From the NCBI GenBank assembly GCA_964501365.1, contig CAZCST010000016.1, positions 174,678 through 238,677 on the forward strand: a stretch of 64,000 nucleotides of DNA. Direction: 5' to 3'. Origin of the DNA: CAZAMB01 sp964501365 (GTDB lineage: Bacteria > Planctomycetota > Phycisphaerae > UBA1845). Numbering within the stretch: the first letter of the stretch is position 1; every line of letters starts with the position of its first letter. The position numbers were made by a program, and so were the translations under genes. Below are positions 23,881-32,354 of this stretch, piece after piece. The notes under the pieces were generated by a model that ran no database searches, was not told the origin of the DNA, and saw nothing but the letters and a program-made list of their open reading frames with translations.

Positions 23881-25305
23881 ATGTTCGGGAAGCGCCCGGC
23901 TAATACCGTCACACCCACGCCACCAGCGCCTGCTGCGCCTGTGGCGGTCAAGCCGACCATTGCCGCCCGCCCCGCCCCTGTGCCGCCGCAGCCGGCGAAG
24001 GCGCGACCGTCCAAGGAAAAGGTTGAGCAGTTCAATGCCCTCAAGATGCGGCTGCACCGCAAACTGATCGACAAGCTCGATCTGTCGCGCATGGTCGGCG
24101 ATGACGAAACGCTTCGCGAACAGGTCAAGGAAGTTGTTTCGCAGCTGGCCGATCAGGAAAACACGCTGCTCAATTTCAACGAGCGTCAGCGTCTCATCAA
24201 TGAAGTGCTCGACGAGACCTTTGGCCTGGGGCCGCTGGAAGTTCTGCTGGGCGACCCGACCATCAGTGATATTCTGGTCAACGGCCCCAAGCAGGTGTAT
24301 GTGGAGCGCCGCGGGAAACTCGAAACCACCGAAGTGGAGTTCCGCGACAACCCGCACTTGATGCACGTCATTGACAAGATCGTCAGTGCCGTGGGCCGCC
24401 GCTGCGACGAAACCTGTCCGCTGGTGGACGCCCGACTGGCCGACGGCAGCCGCGTGAACGCGGTGATTCCTCCGCTGGCCATCGACGGCGCCAGCATGTC
24501 CATTCGTCGTTTCGGCGCCGATCCGCTCACCTGGGACGATTACATCAATTATCGCTCTGTCACGCAGGAGATGCGAGATTTTCTCGAAGCGTGCGTCAAG
24601 GCCCACCTGAATATCGTGGTCGTGGGCGGAACCGGATCCGGAAAGACCACGCTGCTCAACAACCTGTCGAGCTTCATCCCCGACACGGACCGCATCGTCA
24701 CCATCGAGGATGCCGCCGAACTGCAGCTTCGCCAGCCGCACGTCGTGCGACTGGAGACCCGTCCGGCCAACATCGAAGGCAAAGGCCGCATCACCATCCG
24801 CGATCTGCTCATCAACAGCCTGCGTATGCGACCCGACCGAATCGTGGTCGGCGAGTGCCGCGGACCCGAAACTCTGGACATGCTCCAGGCCATGAACACC
24901 GGTCACGATGGCTCGCTCACCACCATTCACGCCAACAGCTCGCGCGACGCCGTGGCTCGCGTCGAAACGATGGTGATGATGGCGGGATTTGAGCTGCCGA
25001 TTCGCGCGATCCGCCAGCAGTTCGCCTCGGCCATCCATCTGCTCGTGCAGGCCCAGCGGCTTTCGGGCGGTGCGCGTAAGATCATCGGCATCACGGAGGT
25101 AACCGGCATGGAAGGCGACATCATCACCATGCAGGATATTTTCTCGTTCGAGCAGGTTGGCGTCTCCGCTTCGGGGCGGGCGCGAGGTCAGTTCGTCGCC
25201 ACCGGCATTCGTCCTTCGTTTCTCGATCGGCTCAAATCCTCGGGCCACGAGGTTGATTCGGCCATCTTCCAGCGCAAAGTGCTGATGGCTGAGGAGGGAG
25301 AATAA
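23881..25305 (+). CDS. cpaF: Tad pilus ATPase CpaF/TadA
   Basis: This 474-residue secretion ATPase powers Flp assembly. After a Pro/Ala-rich N-terminus (1-45) come the N-terminal helices and NEVLDETFGLGPLEVLLGDP. The RecA core has Walker A VVGGTGSGKTTLLN (247-260), the Asp box (RIVTIEDAAELQL), Walker B (RPDRIVVGECRGPETLDMLQAMNTGHDGS) and the His box (LTTIHANSS). All catalytic residues are present. ATG 23881 lies after GGGGGATTTGTC. The stop is five bases before tadB. Confidence 0.97.
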   Translation: MFGKRPANTVTPTPPAPAAPVAVKPTIAARPAPVPPQPAKARPSKEKVEQFNALKMRLHRKLIDKLDLSRMVGDDETLREQVKEVVSQLADQENTLLNFNERQRLINEVLDETFGLGPLEVLLGDPTISDILVNGPKQVYVERRGKLETTEVEFRDNPHLMHVIDKIVSAVGRRCDETCPLVDARLADGSRVNAVIPPLAIDGASMSIRRFGADPLTWDDYINYRSVTQEMRDFLEACVKAHLNIVVVGGTGSGKTTLLNNLSSFIPDTDRIVTIEDAAELQLRQPHVVRLETRPANIEGKGRITIRDLLINSLRMRPDRIVVGECRGPETLDMLQAMNTGHDGSLTTIHANSSRDAVARVETMVMMAGFELPIRAIRQQFASAIHLLVQAQRLSGGARKIIGITEVTGMEGDIITMQDIFSFEQVGVSASGRARGQFVATGIRPSFLDRLKSSGHEVDSAIFQRKVLMAEEGE

Positions 25306-25310
25306 GGCCC

Positions 25311-26312
25311 ATGATGAACGTCTTCGCATCGATTCTTGGCGCCTCGGACATCGCCATGTACCTGCTCCCCACAGCGGGATGCATGTTGCTGTTCTATGGC
25401 GTGTGGCAAGTTGTCACGGAAAGCAAGGCATCCAGCCAGAAGAAGGTGCAGGATCGGCTTCGTGGCGAACGCACCAAGCGCGAAAAGCAAAACGCCAGCA
25501 TCCTGCGCAGGGACGCCATCGCACAGTCCGGCGCCTCCATCGCCGACGCTCTGGTGGGCAAGCTGGCCATCATGCCCAAATTCCAGACCCTCTTGAACCA
25601 GGCCGATCTGGGATGGTCCGCCCCGCGAACACTCTTTAATCTCGTCTCCATCGCGGTCGTGGGCGGATTGGGTCTGTTCGTGCTGCACATCAGTCCCTTT
25701 GCCGCCGTGGGCTGTGCCGGCGGAATCATCATCCTCCCGCTTCTCTGGATGAGCATGCGTCGCAAGCGCCGCATGAACAAACTCAATTCCCAGCTTCCCG
25801 ACGTTTTCGAGATGATGAGTCAGGCACTTCGCGCGGGACACTCGCTGGCCGGTGCGACCCAGCTCATTTACGAACAAATGCCGCCGCCTGTTGCCACGGA
25901 ATTCGGGCAGGTGTACCAGGAGCAGAATCTCGGCGTAAAGATCGAGGAAGCCCTGCAGGCGATGGCCGATCGCGTGGACTCGCTCGACGTCCGATTCTTC
26001 GTGACCGCGGTGATGATCCAGCGGCAAACCGGCGGCGATCTCGCCGAGGTATTGGATAACATCAGCGGCGTGATCCGTGAACGTATTGAGCTTGCCGGTC
26101 TTGTGCGCGGGCTCACCGCCGAAGGCCGACTCTCCGGCTGGGTGCTCTTTGCCCTGCCTGCCGTGGTCTTCTTTGCGTCGATGTATTTGAACCCCGCGTA
26201 CGCCCGAGTGCTGCTCGAAGAGCCCACCGGCCAATTGATGCTCATGCTCGCAGGCGGAATGCAGCTGATGGGAATCGCGATGATTCGCTGGATCGTCAAC
26301 ATCAAGGTATGA
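25311..26312 (+). CDS. tadB: Tad inner-membrane platform protein TadB
   Basis: This 333-residue protein has an N-terminal membrane helix (YLLPTAGCMLLFYGVWQVV), two more near 110-150, the GspF/T2SSF cytoplasmic domain (LPDVFEMMSQALRAGHSLAGATQLIYEQMPPPVATEF...NLGVKIEEALQAMADRVDSLDVRFFVTAVMIQRQTGGDLAEVLDNISGVIRER) and C-terminal helices. It forms the assembly platform with TadC. It overlaps neither neighbour but is only five bases from cpaF. Confidence 0.95.
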   Translation: MMNVFASILGASDIAMYLLPTAGCMLLFYGVWQVVTESKASSQKKVQDRLRGERTKREKQNASILRRDAIAQSGASIADALVGKLAIMPKFQTLLNQADLGWSAPRTLFNLVSIAVVGGLGLFVLHISPFAAVGCAGGIIILPLLWMSMRRKRRMNKLNSQLPDVFEMMSQALRAGHSLAGATQLIYEQMPPPVATEFGQVYQEQNLGVKIEEALQAMADRVDSLDVRFFVTAVMIQRQTGGDLAEVLDNISGVIRERIELAGLVRGLTAEGRLSGWVLFALPAVVFFASMYLNPAYARVLLEEPTGQLMLMLAGGMQLMGIAMIRWIVNIKV

Positions 26313-26367
26313 GGTCCGTGGCTTGCGCGCTGCGGCGCGCCAACCGGAATGGGTGATTGTAGTGGCG

Positions 26368-27306
26368 ATGTACTTCATCATTGGCGGTTTGATTCTGGTC
26401 AGCATCATGCTGATCGTGTTTGCCTTGCTCCCCAAGGGGCCCAAGGAGGACGACGCGATTCGCCGTCGCATGACCGGACGCAGTGCGCAAAGCAACCTTG
26501 CCGAGCTCCGCAAGGAAGCCAAGAAGTCGGTCGCGCAGAAGGTTCTCAGTACCGTCGCGCCAATCGCCATCCCCACGTCCATGAAAAACGCCGAGCAGGT
26601 CTCCCGCCTGCGCATGAAACTTGCCTGCGCCGGGCTTCGCAGCGAAAGCGCGCCAACGACCTTCCTGGCGAGCAAGACCGTGTTGGCCGTGCTCTTTGGG
26701 CTGGGCGCCATCGGTTACGTCTGGGCCAAGGGCACAGCGATCAACAACGCCGTCGGCATCGTCACCACCGCCCTCGGAATTGGTTTCCTCGCACCGAACC
26801 TGTGGCTTAGCTCCGCAGTATCGAAGCGAAAGGGCATCATCAAAGACGGCCTGCCCGATACGCTCGATATGATGGTAATCTCCGTGGAGTCCGGCCTGGG
26901 TCTTGACGCCGCATTTCAACGAGTCGGCGAGGAAATGAAAAAAGTCCACCCGGCCCTCTCCGAGGAATTGACGCTCGTCACCCTCGAATCGCAGATGGGA
27001 ATTCCGCGCAGCGAGGCGCTCGCCAACATGAGCGTCCGCACCGGCCTGGACGAGGTACGCTCGCTGGTGGCCATTATCAACCAGGCCGAACGCTTCGGAA
27101 CCAGCATCGCCAAGGCCCTTCGCAATCAATCTGACGCCCTGCGCGTGAAACGTCGCCAGGCCGCCGAGGAACGGGCCCAGAAGACCACCGTCAAGCTGAT
27201 GGCCCCACTGATTCTGTTCATCTTCCCGGCCATTCTGGTCGTGCTGGCCGGCCCGGCTGCCTTGAAGATGATCGAGGCCCTGGGCAACACACCGGGACTT
27301 AAGTAA
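26368..27306 (+). CDS. tadC: Tad inner-membrane platform protein TadC
   Basis: This 312-residue paralogue of TadB has an N-terminal helix (FIIGGLILVSIMLIVFALLP), two central helices and the T2SSF domain (LPDTLDMMVISVESGLGLDAAFQRVGEEM...GIPRSEALANMSVRTGLDEVRSLVAIINQAERFGTSIAKALRNQSDAL). It closes with a long hydrophobic segment. I chose ATG 26368; a GTG at 26353 is also in frame. dapF follows after 27 bases. Confidence 0.94.
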   Translation: MYFIIGGLILVSIMLIVFALLPKGPKEDDAIRRRMTGRSAQSNLAELRKEAKKSVAQKVLSTVAPIAIPTSMKNAEQVSRLRMKLACAGLRSESAPTTFLASKTVLAVLFGLGAIGYVWAKGTAINNAVGIVTTALGIGFLAPNLWLSSAVSKRKGIIKDGLPDTLDMMVISVESGLGLDAAFQRVGEEMKKVHPALSEELTLVTLESQMGIPRSEALANMSVRTGLDEVRSLVAIINQAERFGTSIAKALRNQSDALRVKRRQAAEERAQKTTVKLMAPLILFIFPAILVVLAGPAALKMIEALGNTPGLK

Positions 27307-27333
27307 GACTCGAAGCGCAGATACAATCGCGCC

Positions 27334-28185
27334 ATGCGTTTCACCAAGATGCATGGCCTGGGCAACGACTATGTCTACGTCGATGCCCGCACTGAGCATG
27401 TCGAGAATCCTCCTGACACCGCCCGGAGAATCTCCGATCGTCACACCGGCATCGGCTCGGACGGACTGATCATCATTCACCCATCCCGCGCCGCAGACGT
27501 TCGCATGGAGATGTACAATGCCGACGGCTCGCGCGGGCGGATGTGCGGCAACGGCATCCGCTGCGTAGCGAAGTACGCTGTCGAACATGGCATGGCCGCC
27601 GGCCCGCTCGTCCGTATCGAAACCGACTCCGGCCTCAAAACCTGCGAATGCCTGGTGCCTCCCCCCTTACCAAGGGGGGACAAAGGAGGGTCGTCTGTCT
27701 CCCAAGTTCGCGTCGATATGGGTCAACCGTCGCTGCGTCCGGCAGACCTCCCCAGCACGATCAAGGGCGAACGTATCGTGAACCACTCGCTGCGGGTCAA
27801 TGGGCACTCTTTTGAAATCACCTGCGTTTCGATGGGCAATCCGCACGCCGTCATTTTCGTGGATAAGCTTCATATGGTGGATTTGATTGCCGCTGGCCCC
27901 TTGATCGAGAATGCTCCGGAGTTTCCCGAGCGAATTAACGCCCACTTTGTTCGTGTCGATTCGCCGACGCGGGTGACGATGCGGACATGGGAGCGCGGCA
28001 GCGGCGCGACGCGGGCCTGCGGAACCGGGGCGTGCGCGGTTTGTGTGGCCAGCGTGGTGACAGGGCGAACGCAGCGCGCCATTACCACCGTCCTGCCCGG
28101 GGGCGAACTCGAAATCGAATGGGCGAAGAATGAGCACGTCTACAAAACCGGCGAGGCAGTTGAAGTCTTCACGGGAATATGGTGA
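27334..28185 (+). CDS. dapF: Diaminopimelate epimerase with repeat-derived insertion
   Basis: DapF converts LL- to meso-diaminopimelate for lysine and peptidoglycan. This 283-residue protein has FTKMHGLGNDYVYVD, the first catalytic cysteine in MCGNGIRC (C71), SMGNPHAVIFVD, RTWERGSGATRACGTGACA (second catalytic Cys, C229) and the closing EWAKNEHVYKTGEAVEVFTG. All catalytic residues are intact. Residues about 108-124 (PPPLPRGDKGGSS) come from a palindromic DNA repeat inserted in frame in a surface loop. It probably lies on the tad transcript, although its function is unrelated. Confidence 0.96.
   Translation: MRFTKMHGLGNDYVYVDARTEHVENPPDTARRISDRHTGIGSDGLIIIHPSRAADVRMEMYNADGSRGRMCGNGIRCVAKYAVEHGMAAGPLVRIETDSGLKTCECLVPPPLPRGDKGGSSVSQVRVDMGQPSLRPADLPSTIKGERIVNHSLRVNGHSFEITCVSMGNPHAVIFVDKLHMVDLIAAGPLIENAPEFPERINAHFVRVDSPTRVTMRTWERGSGATRACGTGACAVCVASVVTGRTQRAITTVLPGGELEIEWAKNEHVYKTGEAVEVFTGIW
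27658..27690. repeat. Palindromic repeat in frame inside dapF
   Basis: CCCCCCTT-ACC-AAGGGGGG (27661-27679) is a perfect eight-base-pair hairpin followed by ACAAAGGAGGG. Its sequence is unlike coding DNA around it, and it is read as PPLPRGDKGG. Confidence 0.75.
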
Positions 28186-28273
28186 TGTGGTGATATGGTA
28201 ATGTAGCGATGTATTGAAGTTGTCCGGGCGCTAAAGACATATCACCAAGTCGCCATATCACCACTTCGCCACA

Positions 28274-29932
28274 TCAATGCTTGAAGTGTCTCGTCCCCGT
28301 AAAGATCATCGCCACGTTTCGTTCGTCGCACGCCGCGATCACTTTGTCGTCGTTCTTTGAGCCGCCCGGCTGAATGATGGCCGTTACGCCGGCGTCCATG
28401 AGGATGGTCGGGCCGTCGGGGAAAGGGAAGAACGCGTCCGAGGCGGCCACAGAGCCTTTGAGTTTGTCTTCGTGGCGGTTTTCCTTCGCCAACCAGGTCG
28501 CGATGCGGCAGCTCATCACCCGCGACATCTGCCCGGCCCCGTTGCCGATGAGCATTCCGTCTTTGCAGATCGAAATGGCGTTGCTCTTGGTGTGCTTGGC
28601 CACCAGCCAGGCCAATCTCAAATCTGACATTTCCGGTTCGCCGGGCTTGCGCTTCGTCACCACTTTCCATTGATCTTCATTCAGGCCGACAAGATCGCGA
28701 GTCTGTCCAAGAATGCCTCCAGCGACTGATCGATATTCAATCTCGTCCGGCATGCCAGGGCGATTGACATCCCCAACCGCAAGAAGTCGAACCCGCTGTC
28801 CCCAAGGCTTACTCTTTCGAATCGTTTCCACCGCTTCGTCATCAAATTGCGTAGCGATCCATACTTCCAAGAAAAAGCCGCCAGCCCCAGCGGCTTTGCC
28901 CAATGTGGAGTAGGTATCCATGACTGCTTGCGCGAAGAACGAATCAACCTTGAAATTGCAGGCAAGAATTCCCCCCATCGCCGCATTGGAATCAGCGAGA
29001 TATGCCTTGGAGTAGGCTTCGAGGAGGCTTGGGTCTGAGGCAACCCCACAAGGGTTCGTATGTTTGATGAACAGGCAGATGTTTGAATCAGGTGATGCAC
29101 GGCTGAGATCTTTACATAGTTCCAGCGCAGCATGGGCATCGAAGTAATTATTAAAGGAGACCTCAGATTCCTGATTGTCTTCAACATTGGCGCAAACAAT
29201 GCTTGCTTCGTCGGGTGTATATCCATGAAAACTATGGAGTTCCGCAGATTGGTGGGGATTCTCCCCGTATCGAAGTTGACCCCAACTCCAAAGTTCAAGA
29301 AAACGGGAAACGGGTGTGCGCTCGCGATTGCCTTGGGCGCTGAGCCACGATGCAACTTTTCCATCATATTCGGCAGTGTTGGCAAATGCTAAATAGGCCC
29401 CGGATGAATGCATATCTTCCCAATCCGCAATGGCATTTGATCGAATTTGCTCCAAAACCATGTGATAAGGAATTTGTCCGCTTACTACCAAAACGTGTTT
29501 ATGGTTTTTCGCCGCGGCGCGGAGCATGCACGGCCCGCCGATGTCGATCATCTCGATGGCCTGCTCGAAGGTGCAGTTGGGGTCGGCCACGGTTTTTTCG
29601 AAGGGGTACAAGTTCACCACGACCATGTCGATGGGCTTGATGCCGTGCTTTTCGAGCTGGCGCATGTGCTCGGGATTGTCGCGGTCGGCCAGAATCCCCG
29701 CGTGAATTTTGGGGTGCAGCGTCTTGACCCGGCCATCGAGCATTTCGGGAAAGCCGGTGATGTCCTCGACCAGAGTGACTGGCAGCCCGGCCTCTTTAAG
29801 GTGTTTGGCGGTCCCACCGGTCGAAATCAGTTCGATGCTGAATTCCTCGACCAGGGCGCGGGCGAATTCGACCAGGCCGGTCTTGTCGTACACGCTGATC
29901 AGGGCACGTTTGATGGTTCGTTTTGCAGTCAT
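28274..29932 (-). CDS. purH: Bifunctional AICAR transformylase/IMP cyclohydrolase
   Basis: PurH carries out the last two steps of IMP synthesis. The 552-residue protein starts MTAKRTIKRALISVYDKTGL. It has ISTGGTAKHLKEAGLPVTLVEDITGFPEMLDGRVKTLHPKIHAGIL and EMIDIGGPCMLRAAAKNHKHV in the cyclohydrolase half. The transformylase half has the FIKHTNPCGVA motif (Lys-His catalytic pair), GGILACNFKVDSFFAQAV, the LAWLVAKHTKSNAI block and DAFFPFPDGPTILMDAGVTAIIQPGGSKNDD. The middle (about 28680-29510) is much AT-richer than both ends. It ends with FTGTRHFKH as usual. Confidence 0.96.
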   Translation of the reverse strand: MTAKRTIKRALISVYDKTGLVEFARALVEEFSIELISTGGTAKHLKEAGLPVTLVEDITGFPEMLDGRVKTLHPKIHAGILADRDNPEHMRQLEKHGIKPIDMVVVNLYPFEKTVADPNCTFEQAIEMIDIGGPCMLRAAAKNHKHVLVVSGQIPYHMVLEQIRSNAIADWEDMHSSGAYLAFANTAEYDGKVASWLSAQGNRERTPVSRFLELWSWGQLRYGENPHQSAELHSFHGYTPDEASIVCANVEDNQESEVSFNNYFDAHAALELCKDLSRASPDSNICLFIKHTNPCGVASDPSLLEAYSKAYLADSNAAMGGILACNFKVDSFFAQAVMDTYSTLGKAAGAGGFFLEVWIATQFDDEAVETIRKSKPWGQRVRLLAVGDVNRPGMPDEIEYRSVAGGILGQTRDLVGLNEDQWKVVTKRKPGEPEMSDLRLAWLVAKHTKSNAISICKDGMLIGNGAGQMSRVMSCRIATWLAKENRHEDKLKGSVAASDAFFPFPDGPTILMDAGVTAIIQPGGSKNDDKVIAACDERNVAMIFTGTRHFKH

Positions 29933-29986
29933 GCGGGCATGATACGCGCCGATCGCAACTGCGAAAATCACGGAATTTGGATGTGA

Positions 29987-30300
29987 TTCTTCCGCCCCGC
30001 CGGGGCTTGATGGTTGGGGCGCTTTTTTCCGGGGGCTCGCGCCCCGGCTACCAACTATCGCCCCTTACGGGGCTGGCATCGGGGCGCAAATCCGAAGCGG
30101 GAGCGCAAGCGACGCGCCAACCCCAAGGGGAGACGTGCGATGGCAATCATTCCCCCAAGTTCGATGAGGCCAGAGCCTAGACCACCCCCCGCCACTACTC
30201 ACAGAGTAGTGGCGCAGAACAATCGCAAAGGCTAGCCCTCACCCCGGCCCTCTCCAAAGCGGAGAGGGGGAAGTGCATCCGCTCCAATGGATATGGCGTT
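29987..30300. repeat. Repeat-filled intergenic region
   Basis: No gene. Several interspersed repeats lie here: a GC-rich 'CGGGGCTTGATGGTTGGGGCGC / CGCCCCTTACGGGGCTGGC' block (29999-30074), a perfect hairpin GCCACTACTC-ACA-GAGTAGTGGC (30191-30213), and a REP-like element with CCTCTCC-AAAGC-GGAGAGG (30249-30268) inside 30236-30270. A related REP recurs at 63654-63692, and a related hairpin at 63840-63857. Confidence 0.7.
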
Positions 30301-30301
30301 G

Positions 30302-31981
30302 CTACCGAATCCAGCGCATGCGGCCCACGTCGGGGATGAATCCGTAGCGGTTCAGAAGCGGCAGCCAATCCACGCGGTGCCCGGATGGCCAGTAGACGAA
30401 AAATGCCTTGCCGATGAGCTGGTCGCGCGGGACCGTTCCCAACTGAAAGTCCTCGCCGCGCGAGCGCAGGTGCGGGCCGACCACGTCCCACAGACGCGAA
30501 TCCTTGCTGGCGGCAGTGTTGTCGCCGAGCATGAAATACTCGTTCTCCCGCAGCAGGATCGGAGTGATCGCACTGCCCCAACCCAGTCGCGGCGCCCAGC
30601 GCAGCGAATGGAGCACCGGGCCTCGTATGGCTTCATGGTAATAATATTCATCCCGCTCGAGGATCAGGTGGGTGAGTTCGAATGATCCTCCTTCGCCATA
30701 GATGCGCGGCGGAGTCGGGATCGCTTCCGGCAGGCTCCTGCGAAGCAGCGTGACATTCGGTGCGTAGTAGGCCGGAGATTTGGGGTCTGACGAAGACGTG
30801 ACGACTTCCGAGCCATCCACGCGAATCGCCAGGCGATAATCCAGATTCTCAAATTCCACGGCGAAGGGCTTGCCGGGTTGAAATGCAGGTAATTTCGCGC
30901 TGGCCATGAAAGGGCCTGAATCGGGCGTGGGTTCTTCGCCTTCGCTCAGGGTGATCCGGCCATCCATGTAGATGTTGGCCCAGAAGTTTCGCCGCCACTT
31001 GGTCAGTCGCGCCCGCACGGCGCCCTGCCCATCGTGAGGGTTGACCACGAAGCGCATGCGCTGGTCAGAGACCAGGGGCACATTTCCGCTGTTGATGTTG
31101 TAGGAATTGCCGGCACGAATCTCCTTGCCCGTAAAGACGACGTAGTCCACGGGTTGATCGGTGGGATCGTAGCGCAGCGTGGTTCCGGCGACGTTCCAGC
31201 CGGAGCGTTCGTTCAGCGCCGCGAGCCAGTGAGGCTGATACGACTCCAGCGTCCGGGGCGGGTGGTCATTGTCGTAGACGGGAAACCATAGGACCTTCTG
31301 GGCTTCGGGAGTTTTCCTTGCGATTTTGAATTTCTTGTCCAATTCGGCGAACGCGGCGTCGGAAATCGGAGTCAGGACGCCCTCTTCCTGAAGGCTGGTG
31401 AGCATGTACTTTTGGTGAATCTGTTTGTCGAATTCCGCCCGGGTCTCCGGGCTCAGTTCGGCGGCGGGGACGGTGTACACGTCGCCGTCGATCACCGCGA
31501 GCACTTCGTTGGGCAGGCCGGCGCAGCGTTTGATGAAATTCGTCGTGCCGTCCGAAGGGTCCTTGAACACGATGACGTCCCAGCGGGCGGGATCAAGTCC
31601 CTTGCCGCCCAGGTCGAAGGGCCACTTCAGGACCAGGATGCGATCGCCTTTTTCCGGAGGGGACTTTGCGCCGGGGCCGTCCCGCACTTCGAGGTTGCGA
31701 TTCACGTGATTGCAATTGGGACATACGGCCGCGGCCTGGTCGCTGTTGGCCATGATCATGCCCCGGGCATCTTCGGGGTCGCGAAGCCCGTAGGCGAATT
31801 CGTAGCCGCAATCCTCGCAGATGATGGTGGCGTGGGCTCCGTAGAGCGTGGGGGCCATCGACCCCGTGGGGATAACGAAGGCCTCCACGACAAAGGCCCG
31901 GAACACAAACGCCAGCACCAGCGCAATGACGATGGATTCGATGGTGTCCTTGATGCCTTCGCGTCCGTGATGCCTTGTCAT
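30302..31981 (-). CDS. lepB: Signal peptidase I with inserted zinc ribbon and large beta insert
   Basis: This 559-residue leader peptidase removes Sec signal peptides. The membrane anchor (IVIALVLAFVFRAFVVEAF) is followed by the catalytic Ser41 in IPTGSMAPTL. Between Ser41 and the catalytic Lys151 (NFIKRCAGLPNE) is an insert with C55/C58 and C87/C90 (CEDCGY and CPNCN), a zinc ribbon not found in E. coli LepB. After Lys151 comes about 280 residues of mostly beta sequence, then box E GDNTAASKDSRLWDVVG. Family members are usually 200-350 residues, so this one is very long. ATG 31981 starts the helix; upstream sequence is not family-like. Confidence 0.93.
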   Translation of the reverse strand: MTRHHGREGIKDTIESIVIALVLAFVFRAFVVEAFVIPTGSMAPTLYGAHATIICEDCGYEFAYGLRDPEDARGMIMANSDQAAAVCPNCNHVNRNLEVRDGPGAKSPPEKGDRILVLKWPFDLGGKGLDPARWDVIVFKDPSDGTTNFIKRCAGLPNEVLAVIDGDVYTVPAAELSPETRAEFDKQIHQKYMLTSLQEEGVLTPISDAAFAELDKKFKIARKTPEAQKVLWFPVYDNDHPPRTLESYQPHWLAALNERSGWNVAGTTLRYDPTDQPVDYVVFTGKEIRAGNSYNINSGNVPLVSDQRMRFVVNPHDGQGAVRARLTKWRRNFWANIYMDGRITLSEGEEPTPDSGPFMASAKLPAFQPGKPFAVEFENLDYRLAIRVDGSEVVTSSSDPKSPAYYAPNVTLLRRSLPEAIPTPPRIYGEGGSFELTHLILERDEYYYHEAIRGPVLHSLRWAPRLGWGSAITPILLRENEYFMLGDNTAASKDSRLWDVVGPHLRSRGEDFQLGTVPRDQLIGKAFFVYWPSGHRVDWLPLLNRYGFIPDVGRMRWIR

Positions 31982-32354
31982 TAAGATTTTCCGTGCCAAA
32001 GAACCACCAACGCAGTTTGTTATGGGGCCTCGTTCCCGCCCGCGCCGACGATTCTCCCGCATTGTTACGGCCTGTGAATCTTCAGGCAAATGAGATTCGC
32101 CGGGAGAGGGCCCGTATGGCAGTTGCAGGCGTCGATAGTTGTCGAGGGGATTCATCCGTCATGGGCGGTTGCGGGGTCTGGCCTTTGGCGAAATCTCGGA
32201 CCCATCCGGACCGCGCCCGATAACGACCTGCGGCTCACGAACCACATTCGTTGCTCATTGGGGCGGCACAGGCTTACGAAATACATAGTAGAACGGCCCT
32301 GCACTGCCGCGCCGGAACAGTCCGCGCACGTACCCGGACGGGATTGAAACATTC
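31982..32354. other. Divergent promoter region between lepB and an S41 protease
   Basis: About 370 bases with no gene on either strand. It must hold the promoters for both divergent genes, but I cannot point to a clear -35/-10 pair. Confidence 0.4.

Noticed and set aside
27334..28185. Frameshift or pseudogene in dapF because of the C/G-run insertion
   Set aside because: The insertion keeps the frame, and both catalytic cysteines and the normal C-terminus follow.
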